7,316 nucleotides of DNA from an uncultured Bacillus sp. (lineage in GTDB: Bacteria; Bacillota; Bacilli; Bacillales_B; DSM-18226), in contig NZ_CAMLDX010000134.1 in assembly GCF_946478885.1 (NCBI RefSeq), positions 1 to 7,316 on the forward strand, written 5' to 3'. Under the pieces are notes generated by a model that ran no database searches, had not been told where the DNA came from, and was given only the letters and a program-made list of their open reading frames with translations. Shown here in pieces: positions 1 to 6,258 of this stretch. Numbering within the stretch: position 1 is the first letter of the stretch; each line of letters opens with the position of its first letter. The position numbers were made by a program, and so were the translations under genes.

Positions 1-28
1 CCATTTTGAATCGAGGATTTTCTTCCAT

Positions 29-36
29 GGAGGTGA
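29..36 (+). promoter_or_regulatory. Ribosome binding site that fixes the start of the coiled-coil protein
   Basis: GGAGGTGA is a near-perfect match to the anti-Shine-Dalgarno sequence. It ends 5 bases before the ATG at 42 and argues against the in-frame upstream TTG at 6 and ATG at 27. Confidence 0.85.
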
Positions 37-41
37 GATAC

Positions 42-527
42 ATGTTCACTGTCGCAGTTATCGGTTACTTATCAATCTCCTTTGCCATTACTTATCTATT
101 CTTTCGTTTCATCAGTAAATCCAGGCATCCACAAAAGACTTTATTCAGCTACACTTTTTGTTCGACACTTGTCTTTGGCCTGCTATGTTTAGCAATTAGC
201 GGACCTTATTTGGATACCGGCATACAAGAAAAACTAGATAGAGCATTGGCAGCCAATACAACCTTATCATCAGAAAATAAGGAATTAAAGGCAGAGGAGA
301 CGAAACTTAAAAAAGATATAACTAATTTGAAATCTGAGGTTGCAGCCCATAAAGCCAAGATCAAAGCATTGGAAAATGATAATAAAGAAATGACTTCTAA
401 TGAAACTAGTTTGAATGATCAATTGAATGAACTAACAGCTAATAATGCAACGCTGCAAACTGAAGTGCAAGACTTGAAGGAAAAACTCTCCAACATTTCT
501 GCCTTAACCTCTACAAGTTCAAATTAA
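42..527 (+). CDS. Two-TM membrane protein with long coiled coil, function unknown
   Basis: I do not recognise this 161-residue protein. Residues 3-24 and 34-56 are hydrophobic and make a membrane hairpin. The short loop between them is basic (KSRHPQK, residues 26-32), which by the positive-inside rule puts the loop in the cytoplasm and both ends outside. From about residue 62 to 152 the sequence is highly charged, rich in Leu, Glu, Lys and Asn, with heptad-like Leu spacing, so a long coiled coil is predicted. The tail (ISALTSTSSN) is short and polar. The ATG at 42 is preferred because GGAGGTGA lies 5 bases upstream. The frame stays open to a TTG at 6 and an ATG at 27, but the residues this would add (MNRGFSSMEVRY) spoil the membrane N-terminus and include the ribosome binding site. 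Such proteins can be spacers, scaffolds or cell-wall-facing tethers, but nothing here selects one role. The gene appears monocistronic, and what lies upstream is outside the window. Confidence 0.85.
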   Translation: MFTVAVIGYLSISFAITYLFFRFISKSRHPQKTLFSYTFCSTLVFGLLCLAISGPYLDTGIQEKLDRALAANTTLSSENKELKAEETKLKKDITNLKSEVAAHKAKIKALENDNKEMTSNETSLNDQLNELTANNATLQTEVQDLKEKLSNISALTSTSSN

Positions 528-594
528 ATCTACTACTCAAATGAAACCTACTAGATGAACTTGTGCAAATTTTTCCAACTAAAGATGATAAGTA

Positions 595-642
595 AACAGG
601 CCTTTTTCCCATCGACAATACGTGATAGGAAAAAGACCTGTT
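595..642. terminator. Long 19-bp-arm hairpin, terminator-like, between convergent genes
   Basis: Arms AACAGGCCTTTTTCCCATC (595-613) and GATAGGAAAAAGACCTGTT (624-642) are complementary at 17 of 19 positions around a 10-base loop. The two mismatches are A-C on the plus strand but become U-G wobble pairs in a minus-strand transcript, where the stem is therefore unbroken. Neither side carries a good U run, so this is not a canonical terminator. It sits between the ends of the convergent coiled-coil gene and the glycosyltransferase operon. It may be a decayed bidirectional terminator or a 3'-end stabilising stem. Confidence 0.45.
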
Positions 643-670
643 ATCAAGAAGCTCTATATTCGTAAGCCTT

Positions 671-715
671 CCGCTAAAGAAAAGGCCGGTTTATAGAAAT
701 CAAACCGGAACCTTT
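671..715 (-). terminator. Rho-independent terminator of the GT2-DUF2304 operon
   Basis: Read on the minus strand, AAAGG-(TT bulge)-CCGGTTT at 715-702 pairs with AAACCGG-CCTTT at 692-681 across a 9-base loop. The stem runs directly into TTTTCTTT (about 683-676). It starts 9 bases beyond the stop codon of the DUF2304 gene. Confidence 0.8.
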
Positions 716-723
716 CCCCCTGT

Positions 724-1074
724 TTATTTTTGCATTTTTTCTACTTTATTTTTTAAGACGCCCACTTCCTGAACTAGCTGGCTTACTTTTCCCGATAATC
801 TGGATATGGTCAGGGTCAGGGAAAAGATAAGGGCAAATTGGAAAATGGATGCTAATAGGAATATCGCATTAACAGGTTCCTTGATACTCAATAAGTCTGC
901 TATAAATGTGCCGATTTGGGTAAAAAAGGCTAATAAAATATTGATAACGCAGAAAAAGATCCAGAGCAACGAATATTTCAGCTCCAGATTGTATTTTTTG
1001 ATCAGGTTAATAATCAGCAAAAATGTTAACAATGAAAGGATTATTAATGTAAGTTGCAATCTTAAGGTTATCAT
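724..1074 (-). CDS. DUF2304 family small membrane protein
   Basis: This 116-residue protein resembles the DUF2304 family: a short N-terminal TM helix (residues 7-25), the conserved-looking KKYNLELKYSLLW stretch (26-38), a second hydrophobic segment (35-52), a third TM (68-90), and an amphipathic, coiled-coil-like tail (91-114). The family has no proven catalytic role, but its members are commonly encoded next to family-2 glycosyltransferases. The same holds here: it is the second gene of a minus-strand pair, about 54 bases after the glycosyltransferase stop. That enzyme lacks C-terminal TM helices, so this protein could dock it to the membrane or assist flipping; both are inferences. The ATG at 1074 is chosen because AAGAGGAG lies about 7 bases upstream. 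An in-frame TTG at 1098 would add eight charged residues (MNDKEESI) and has a less convincing site. Confidence 0.83.
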   Translation of the reverse strand: MITLRLQLTLIILSLLTFLLIINLIKKYNLELKYSLLWIFFCVINILLAFFTQIGTFIADLLSIKEPVNAIFLLASIFQFALIFSLTLTISRLSGKVSQLVQEVGVLKNKVEKMQK

Positions 1075-1128
1075 TATGCTCTCCTCTTTGTCATTCAACC
1101 CTTATCTTCCTCTATATACAGGGAAGCA

Positions 1129-1833
1129 TTAGGTTAGGCCGGCCTTTCTCAAATTATCGATTAAAATCGCCAATGATACTTTAATCATATAATAGACCGA
1201 TTTAAAGGCATTAATGCTCGACTCGCCGCCTTTTCTTTCATTCATTAAAACCGGCACTTCCTGAATCCTGTACTGGTTCCTCAATAGAAAGACAATGGAT
1301 TCCGGCTCTGGATAATCAATGGGGTATCTGTTGCTGAAGAGCTCAATCACCTTTCGATTACTGGCTCTGAATCCAGAGGTAGGATCCGTGATTTGTTTCT
1401 TATGTAAAAGACGGATCAAAAAAGAAAAGTATTGAATCCCCATTCTTCTTGTAAAAGTAGACTGAAAACCATCTTTTTTTAAATATCGGGAACCGATGAC
1501 AAGATCGGCATTGCCCTCTGCGATCGGCTTGATCAACTCTTTAATATAGGCAGGATTATGCTGTCCATCTCCATCCACTTGAATGGCAATATCATATCCA
1601 TTTAATTTGGCATATTTATAACCCGTTTGAACGGCGCCGCCAATACCTAAATTCGACGGCAGATCGATGACGTTCAGACCTAACTCTCTACAGATCGCTG
1701 ATGTCTTATCCCTTGAACAATCATTAATGACCAGAACGTCAACATTATCCATGTCGCGGAATTGTTCAGCCACAAACTGAATTCCCTGCTCTTCGTTGTA
1801 TGCCGGAACAATCGCTAAAATTTTCACCAACAT
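1129..1833 (-). CDS. Family-2 glycosyltransferase, polyprenyl-phosphate sugar transferase type
   Basis: This 234-residue GT-A enzyme belongs to the dolichyl/undecaprenyl-phosphate glycosyltransferase branch of GT2. Such enzymes move a sugar from a nucleotide donor to a polyprenyl phosphate on the cytoplasmic face. Visible motifs are VPAYNEE (9-15) at the first strand, VINDCSRDKT (35-44) for nucleotide binding, NLGIGGAVQTGYKYA (61-75) typical of DPM1-like enzymes, the metal-binding DxD in VDGDGQHNP (D87, D89), VIGSRY (112-117), and DPTSGFRA (150-157) in the acceptor region. It ends soon after the catalytic domain, so the C-terminal TM pair of GtrB-like proteins is absent. The start is uncertain by two codons: the ATG at 1833 lies only 2 bases after GAGGGGG, and a GTG at 1827 (giving MKILAIVPAYNE) has the better 8-base spacing. 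It is first in an operon with the DUF2304 gene and divergent from the DUF2142 gene. The sugar cannot be told from sequence. Confidence 0.94.
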   Translation of the reverse strand: MLVKILAIVPAYNEEQGIQFVAEQFRDMDNVDVLVINDCSRDKTSAICRELGLNVIDLPSNLGIGGAVQTGYKYAKLNGYDIAIQVDGDGQHNPAYIKELIKPIAEGNADLVIGSRYLKKDGFQSTFTRRMGIQYFSFLIRLLHKKQITDPTSGFRASNRKVIELFSNRYPIDYPEPESIVFLLRNQYRIQEVPVLMNERKGGESSINAFKSVYYMIKVSLAILIDNLRKAGLT

Positions 1834-2094
1834 GACCCCCTCAAAATTTTATAGATCTATTTAAAACGACTTTACTAGCGGCCAGTCTTAAGTCGATAGG
1901 ATAAACATTGATTATTCTATCCCATTGTCCCATACATCGAGGTTCTATTTCAATGGTACGGATATCTCGTGAAAACCATACAGCACAGCTGACAGACAGG
2001 GTGTGTATGATAACATGAATTGCGAGATTACTTATTGTGCTTTGTAATCAAAATAAGCCTGTCCAACCAAGTACCGATCACTAAACACGACTTT

Positions 2095-2124
2095 ATTATA
2101 TAACACTAATCGTCAAAATCTCCA
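2095..2124 (-). promoter_or_regulatory. Possible promoter for the GT2-DUF2304 operon
   Basis: On the minus strand, a perfect TATAAT -10 (2100-2095) is preceded by TGGAGA (2124-2119), 4 of 6 matches to the -35 consensus, at an 18-base spacer. Transcription would begin near 2088 and leave a 5' leader of about 255 bases, which is long. The -35 lies inside the 18-bp near-palindrome at 2119-2136. No better candidate was found closer to the gene. Confidence 0.3.
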
Positions 2125-2136
2125 AATATTAGGAGA
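2119..2136. repeat. 18-bp near-perfect palindrome, possible operator
   Basis: TCTCCAAATATTAGGAGA reads as its own reverse complement at 16 of 18 positions. It lies in the divergent region and overlaps the -35 of the candidate minus-strand promoter, a common operator position. I do not recognise the sequence as the site of a named regulator. Confidence 0.4.
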
Positions 2137-2261
2137 CCTTTTCACGGATAAGGATACCACAAAAATCTATTTTAATGAATAAGGTGCCTCCCATCCATAC
2201 TGAAATTCGTGTCATTCTCACATCATGTTAGCAAAACTCATTCTTTCAGATCCACTATCAG

Positions 2262-2289
2262 TTGATAAACATACAGAATATGGTAACAT
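2262..2289 (+). promoter_or_regulatory. Weak candidate promoter for the DUF2142 gene
   Basis: TTGATA (2262-2267) and TAACAT (2284-2289) are separated by 16 bases. The -35 matches well and the -10 poorly. They lie 40-67 bases before the GTG start. A 16-bp near-palindrome, TTGATTTTAATATCAA (2289-2304, 14 of 16 symmetric), begins at the last base of the -10 and could be an operator. Confidence 0.35.
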
Positions 2290-2328
2290 TGATTTTAATA
2301 TCAACAACTATTTCGAGGAGAAAAATAA

Positions 2329-3696
2329 GTGGAAGAACAATTTGCAAAAATAAATCGGAAAATACATTATCTATTTCTTATGATAGTCATTCCCGCAGGT
2401 ATATTTTGGGCTTATTTAATTCCTCCTTTTCAAACCCCTGATGAAACGGTACATTTCTATCGTGCTTATGAAATCTCAGAAGGGCATGTGCTGAGCAGCC
2501 ACGACGAAAATGGAAGAATAGGCAACTATTTTCCTGCCGCAATTAAAGAGTTCATTGATAAAGTTAGACTTGACGAAATCATCTTTCACCCTGAAAAGAA
2601 ATTATCTCATCAGGATCTAGAGGAAGCGAAACAAATAGAGCTATCCGGAGAGAGGATTTTCTATTATTTCCCTTCCAGTGCCATATATAGCCCGATCCCT
2701 TACCTACCTCAGGCACTTGGCATTTTTATCGCCAGGGGATTAGATATGTCCGTTTACCACATGACAATTGCCTCTAGGATATTGAATTTAATCACCTATG
2801 CGATGTTGACCTTTTTTGCCATCAAGATCATTCCACGGCTGAAAACTTGTTTGTTTTTATTAGCGCTTATGCCGATGACTTTGCACCAAGCCGCCTCCAT
2901 CAGCGGAGATTCGCTTCTTTTTGGTGTCGCCTTTTTAATGATTGCTTATATTTTCCGGCTCATTTTTTCCGAGGAAACTACCACCTTTACATTAAAGGAT
3001 TTTTCCATCCTTTTAGCTCTATCGGCTGCTGTCTCTTTAGCAAAACCTGCTTATTTTTTATTTTTTCTTATGCTCTTTTTGATTCCTGTCAAAAAATACA
3101 AAAACAAAAGGATTTACTGGAAATATAATAGTATAATCGGTGTTATTTCATTAGCCGTCCTGTTCGGCTGGATGGCCTTCGGGAATAAAGCGCCGATGCC
3201 TACCGATCCAGTTGAACAAGCAAAATGGATCCTGTTGCACCCTGTACAGTATGCCAAACAATTAATTGGAACATTTATATACGATGACCAGCTCTATCTG
3301 CAGTTTGTTGGTGTGCTGGGCTGGCTTGATACACACATTCCATATGTCTTTAGTATCCTATTTACGATATTATTCACTGCATCCATTACATTGGAGAAAT
3401 GCAGCGAGCATAAAAATAAAGCCACTTTTATCCGAGGACTCCTACTATTAGGATTTTTCCTCGCTGAAGCAGCGATTGTAGTGACCCTGTTATTCATTGG
3501 CTGGCCGCAGAACGATTCGCACCGCGTTTACGGAGTTCAAGGAAGATATTTTATCCCGATCTTTTTAATAGGAGCATACAGCCTATACGTCATATTGCCA
3601 TGGCTGAAAAAACGACAATTTGCCTTTTACTTACTGGCCGTTGTTATCGCTTTCCTATTCTCATCTTATTGTCTCTACTTGCGGTTTTATCAATAA
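2329..3696 (+). CDS. DUF2142 family polytopic membrane protein, probable GT-C-like glycosyl transfer protein
   Basis: This 455-residue protein has the hallmarks of DUF2142: an N-terminal TM helix (12-31) leading into PPFQTPDETVHFYRAYEIS (32-50), a large extracytoplasmic loop to about 118, SPIPYLPQALG (121-131), HQAASISGDSL (186-196), and GRYFIP (405-410) before the last helices. About ten further hydrophobic segments follow between 120 and 450. The acidic pair after TM1 (D38, E39) sits where GT-C transferases keep their catalytic acid, and such enzymes take sugars from polyprenyl-phosphate donors outside the membrane. That function is inferred. The gene is divergent from a GT2 able to make such a donor, which supports a shared cell-envelope glycosylation role. 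The GTG start at 2329 is supported by CGAGGAG 8 bases upstream. The length is complete for the family and no frameshift is seen. Confidence 0.9.
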   Translation: MEEQFAKINRKIHYLFLMIVIPAGIFWAYLIPPFQTPDETVHFYRAYEISEGHVLSSHDENGRIGNYFPAAIKEFIDKVRLDEIIFHPEKKLSHQDLEEAKQIELSGERIFYYFPSSAIYSPIPYLPQALGIFIARGLDMSVYHMTIASRILNLITYAMLTFFAIKIIPRLKTCLFLLALMPMTLHQAASISGDSLLFGVAFLMIAYIFRLIFSEETTTFTLKDFSILLALSAAVSLAKPAYFLFFLMLFLIPVKKYKNKRIYWKYNSIIGVISLAVLFGWMAFGNKAPMPTDPVEQAKWILLHPVQYAKQLIGTFIYDDQLYLQFVGVLGWLDTHIPYVFSILFTILFTASITLEKCSEHKNKATFIRGLLLLGFFLAEAAIVVTLLFIGWPQNDSHRVYGVQGRYFIPIFLIGAYSLYVILPWLKKRQFAFYLLAVVIAFLFSSYCLYLRFYQ

Positions 3697-3826
3697 AATC
3701 GTGAGACCGATCGTAGCCATAAAAACTATTCTATAATATTTTTAAAAGTATCATTCAAGCTTCAATATCTCCACCAAAGCAAAAAAAATGAATAGGAGAG
3801 AATACTATCACGGCTATCTTTTTTAA

Positions 3827-3856
3827 GGACCTACCGACTTTTGTAGGCCCTTTTTT
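3827..3856 (+). terminator. Rho-independent terminator downstream of the DUF2142 gene
   Basis: GGACCTAC (3827-3834) pairs with GTAGGCCC (3843-3850) at 7 of 8 positions around an 8-base loop and is followed by six Ts. It lies 131 bases past the DUF2142 stop, so it either ends a long 3' UTR or terminates a small separate transcript. Confidence 0.75.
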
Positions 3857-3863
3857 ACGCTTC

Positions 3864-3888
3864 AAAACATTGATATATCAGTGTTTTT
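3864..3888 (+). terminator. AT-rich hairpin with U run, possible second terminator
   Basis: AAAACATTGA (3864-3873) pairs with TCAGTGTTTT (3878-3887) over a TATA loop, with one U-G wobble in the plus-strand RNA, and the Ts continue to 3888. The stem is weak in GC. It sits 8 bases after the main terminator and may act in tandem with it. Confidence 0.35.
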
Positions 3889-4029
3889 GGCCATTTTGTT
3901 TTAGGCTTTGGACCGCTTCCTGCCTGTATGGATATAGGCAAAAATACAAGGATGACGCATAAAAATACACAGCCCTTTCTTTGAATATATTCTATGAGCA
4001 AATTATTATATTTTTTGCAAAATAGAGTC

Positions 4030-4035
4030 TATACT
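4030..4035 (+). promoter_or_regulatory. Candidate -10 element for the aldehyde dehydrogenase gene
   Basis: TATACT matches 5 of 6 consensus bases and lies 7 bases before the 30-bp palindrome, which would place the start of transcription in or at the edge of that palindrome. No good -35 lies 16-18 bases upstream (the region reads TTATATT). The promoter may therefore need an activator, or the real one may be elsewhere. Confidence 0.3.
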
Positions 4036-4041
4036 TAAATT

Positions 4042-4071
4042 ATTGAAAATAACATCGATGTTATTTTCAAT
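4042..4071. promoter_or_regulatory. 30-bp perfect palindrome, likely operator of the aldehyde dehydrogenase gene
   Basis: The half-site ATTGAAAATAACATC is followed directly by its exact reverse complement, giving 30 bases with no mismatch and no spacer. It ends 30 bases before the chosen start codon and just follows a candidate -10, the usual place for a repressor site. As RNA it could form a 13-bp stem with a UCGA loop. No U run follows, so it is not a terminator. The sequence does not match the CcpA, Rex, CIRCE, Fur or GlnR/TnrA sites as I know them, and the regulator is not encoded in the window. Confidence 0.65.
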
Positions 4072-4101
4072 TAAGACATCTAAATGAAAGGGATGTGCGA
4101 T

Positions 4102-5589
4102 ATGAGTGTAGTAGCAAAAAATGCGTTGGAAACTGAGTATAAGCTGTATATTAATGGTCAGTGGATTGAAGGATCAGATGGCAAACGAATGGCCTCCTAT
4201 AATCCAAGTACAGGAGAAAAGCTGGCAGATTTCATCGATGCAAGCTACGCCGATGTGGATGCTGCTGTTGAGGCAGCTCAAAAAGCTTTCAAAACTTGGA
4301 AACTCGTAGGAGTAGAAGAAAGAAGTAAGTTATTATTACAGATTGCTGATTTAATAGATGAAAACAGGGAACATTTAGCGATGGTTGAAACATTGGATAA
4401 TGGGAAGCCATTACGCGAAACATTGAATGCGGATGTGCCATTAAGTGCCGATCATTTCCGCTATTTCGCCGGAGTCATTCGTTCTGAGGAAGGAACAGCT
4501 AAAGAATTAGATGACAATACAATAACCATTACCTTACAAGAACCGATTGGAGTTGTAGGACAAATTATACCATGGAACTTCCCGTTGCTTATGGCTGCTT
4601 GGAAAATCGCCCCTGCGATTGCGGCCGGTAATACAGTGGTGATCCATCCATCTTCTTCCACTCCGCTCAGCATTTTAGAATTAGCTAAATTATTAGATCA
4701 GGTTCTTCCAGCCGGAGTCGTGAATGTGATTACCGGTAGAGGCTCCTATTCCGGAGATTACATGCTTCATCATGAAGGATTTAGCAAATTAGCCTTTACT
4801 GGTTCAACTGAAGTTGGCTATACTGTTGCAAAGGCTGCGGCAGATCGCTTAATTCCGGCAACCTTGGAGCTTGGCGGAAAATCAGCAAATATTTTCTTCG
4901 ATGATGCTCCATGGGAAAGGGCTGTTGAAGGAGCAGCAAACGGCATTTTGTTTAACCAAGGGCAGGTTTGTAGCGCAGGTTCCCGTATTTTTGTACAGGA
5001 AGGCATTTATGACCAATTTCTTGCTGCATTAAAAGAAAAATTTGAAAGTGTTAAAGTTGGTCTTCCTTGGGAAGATGGTGTGCAAATGGGCGCCCAAATC
5101 AACCAAAGACAACTCAACAAAATTTTGAAATATGTGGAAATCGGCAAAGAAGAAGGGGCAAAACTCGTGACTGGCGGCTATCAGCTAAAGGACAATGGAT
5201 TAGATAAGGGTGTATTCATGGCTCCTACGATTCTCGCTGATGCAACAAATAGCATGAGAATTGCCCAAGAAGAAATCTTTGGACCAGTTGCCACCGTGAT
5301 TAAATTTAAAACTGAAGAAGAAGTTATTGCCATGGTTAATGATTCTGAATATGGTCTAGGCGGCGGTGTTTGGACAAGCAATTTGAATACAGCCCTTCGC
5401 GTGGCGCGAAAAGTCGAAACCGGTCGTATGTGGGTCAACCAATATACGAACTTTGCAGCAGGTGCTCCATTCGGCGGCTACAAAAAATCCGGCATCGGTC
5501 GTGAAACCTACAAGAGCATCTTGGATGCCTATACACAAACTAAAAATATCTTTATCAGCCTAAAGGAAGAAGTAGACGGATTATATTAA
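4102..5589 (+). CDS. NAD(P)-dependent aldehyde dehydrogenase, AldB/AcoD/AldA-like
   Basis: This 495-residue enzyme would oxidise an aldehyde, probably acetaldehyde or another short aldehyde, to the carboxylate in the cytoplasm. The sequence resembles E. coli AldB and staphylococcal AldA, including ADVPLSADHFRYFAG, EPIGVVGQIIPWNFPLL and the short end EVDGLY. Catalytic residues are present: N159 in PWNFP, E256 in LELGGKS, and nucleophile C290 in GQVCSAGSR. FTGSTEVG and EEIFGPV are intact. The usual KPxExTP motif that contacts the NAD ribose reads HPSSSTP instead, with H182 and S185 at the normal Lys and Glu positions. From memory, staphylococcal AldA has Gln-Pro-Ser-Ser-Ser there, so this looks like a subfamily trait. 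The ATG at 4102 is preferred because AAAGGGATG lies just upstream; ATGs at 4084 and 4093 add only MKGMCD and lack their own site. Monocistronic, probably controlled through the upstream palindrome. Confidence 0.96.
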   Translation: MSVVAKNALETEYKLYINGQWIEGSDGKRMASYNPSTGEKLADFIDASYADVDAAVEAAQKAFKTWKLVGVEERSKLLLQIADLIDENREHLAMVETLDNGKPLRETLNADVPLSADHFRYFAGVIRSEEGTAKELDDNTITITLQEPIGVVGQIIPWNFPLLMAAWKIAPAIAAGNTVVIHPSSSTPLSILELAKLLDQVLPAGVVNVITGRGSYSGDYMLHHEGFSKLAFTGSTEVGYTVAKAAADRLIPATLELGGKSANIFFDDAPWERAVEGAANGILFNQGQVCSAGSRIFVQEGIYDQFLAALKEKFESVKVGLPWEDGVQMGAQINQRQLNKILKYVEIGKEEGAKLVTGGYQLKDNGLDKGVFMAPTILADATNSMRIAQEEIFGPVATVIKFKTEEEVIAMVNDSEYGLGGGVWTSNLNTALRVARKVETGRMWVNQYTNFAAGAPFGGYKKSGIGRETYKSILDAYTQTKNIFISLKEEVDGLY

Positions 5590-5624
5590 ACAACTATGAA
5601 CAAGGTTGGCTGATCATTCATAAC

Positions 5625-5676
5625 CAAAAAAAGGGCATCCAAAAGTCGTAATTTAAACTTTTGGATGTCCTTTTTT
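5625..5676. terminator. Bidirectional terminator between convergent ALDH and OsmC genes
   Basis: GGGCATCCAAAAGT (5633-5646) pairs with ACTTTTGGATGTCC (5657-5670) along 14 bp, with one G-U pair in the plus-strand RNA. Six Ts follow on the plus strand and an A run precedes it (5626-5632), so the minus-strand transcript also ends in a U run. It lies 35-87 bases past the dehydrogenase stop and about 110 bases past the OsmC stop, and can serve both. Confidence 0.92.
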
Positions 5677-5784
5677 CATGTTTCACAGCCTTGATATATT
5701 AACATTTCTTGTCTTCTAACCATTGCTGCAACAGGACTAGCCCACATATAACGGACGGATACTTAGGTCCTGAGAACAAAGAAG

Positions 5785-6237
5785 TTATTTAATTCCATTC
5801 TCAACAACTACTTTTGAGGAAACCAGATTAACTATGTTAGCAATGGTATCTGCTACAGGGCAACGTGATTCAATATATTCTTTATATGCTTCAATTTTCT
5901 CCTGAGGGGCTGTTGTTTCAATATGAAATGTACATCTTATTGTTTGAAAACCCGGTCGCACATCTGATTTACCAAGAAACCCGTCAGTGTCCAAATCTCC
6001 TTCTACTTCAACCCAAAAATTCTGCAGATCAATCTCAAATTTCTTCGCATAGGTTCTTGCTACAATAGACTGGCAAGCACCAAGAGCAGAAAGGAGAAGT
6101 TCAACAGGATTCATCCCTTTGTCTGTGCCGCCTAAATTCTTAGGTTCATCAATTATTATCTTATGTCCTCTAACTTCCGCTTCCACCAACACGTTTTCTT
6201 TTAACAAAGTTTTTGCCTTGAATGTTGATAATGCCAT
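5785..6237 (-). CDS. OsmC family protein (thiol peroxidase-like)
   Basis: This 150-residue protein is a complete OsmC/Ohr superfamily member. These cytoplasmic dimers reduce organic hydroperoxides through two active-site cysteines. Both are present: C55 in LGACQS at the start of the long central helix, and C126 in SRCPVADTI. The GGTDKGMNPVELLLSALGAC stretch (36-55) is typical of the YhfA/OsmC branch rather than of Ohr proper. C102 is an extra cysteine outside the motifs. The ATG at 6237 has an excellent AAGGAGG seven bases upstream. The gene appears monocistronic and converges on the aldehyde dehydrogenase gene. Peroxidase activity is inferred from the cysteine pair; some members of this branch have no proven substrate. 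Confidence 0.95.
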   Translation of the reverse strand: MALSTFKAKTLLKENVLVEAEVRGHKIIIDEPKNLGGTDKGMNPVELLLSALGACQSIVARTYAKKFEIDLQNFWVEVEGDLDTDGFLGKSDVRPGFQTIRCTFHIETTAPQEKIEAYKEYIESRCPVADTIANIVNLVSSKVVVENGIK

Positions 6238-6258
6238 TTAGAAGCCTCCTTTTTATTA

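Larger units (their letters stand above)
1834..2328. other. Divergent intergenic region between GT2 operon and DUF2142 gene
   Basis: These 495 bases hold no convincing coding frame. They should contain the promoters of both divergent transcription units. I see an 18-bp near-palindrome at 2119-2136, a possible minus-strand promoter at 2095-2124, a weak plus-strand promoter at 2262-2289 and a 16-bp near-palindrome at 2289-2304. I see nothing I can name in 1860-2090, an unusually long span for so compact a region. Confidence 0.6.
3697..4101. other. Dyad-rich intergenic region before the aldehyde dehydrogenase
   Basis: No coding gene is supported in these 405 bases. They hold a perfect TATAAT at 3732-3737 without a matching -35, a terminator at 3827-3856, an AT-rich hairpin at 3864-3888, a small 8-bp stem with 4-base loop at 3921-3940 (TGCCTGTA/TATAGGCA, one G-U pair), and a 30-bp perfect palindrome at 4042-4071. 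The first two would bracket a roughly 115-base RNA, but no known RNA family was recognised. Confidence 0.5.

Noticed and set aside
806..1132. A 108-codon plus-strand frame opposite the DUF2304 gene
   Set aside because: It is antisense to a recognisable membrane protein gene and is explained by AT-rich complement. It has no recognisable domain.
2847..3128. A 93-codon plus-strand frame within the DUF2142 gene
   Set aside because: It is nested inside a convincing family member in another frame, and its Phe/Cys-rich content reflects frame-shifted membrane codons.
3788..3826. A 12-codon frame (MNRREYYHGYLF) just before the terminator, resembling an attenuator leader peptide
   Set aside because: There is no ribosome binding site before the ATG, no run of a single amino-acid codon, and no biosynthetic gene follows it.
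4004..4019. Sigma-54 promoter before the dehydrogenase gene, because TTGCA occurs at 4015-4019
   Set aside because: The -24 element should read TGGCAC-like at 4004-4009, but the sequence there is TATTAT.
5181..5438. Antisense frames of 60-85 codons within the aldehyde dehydrogenase gene
   Set aside because: They are shadows of a well-conserved coding gene on the opposite strand, without start signals or recognisable domains.
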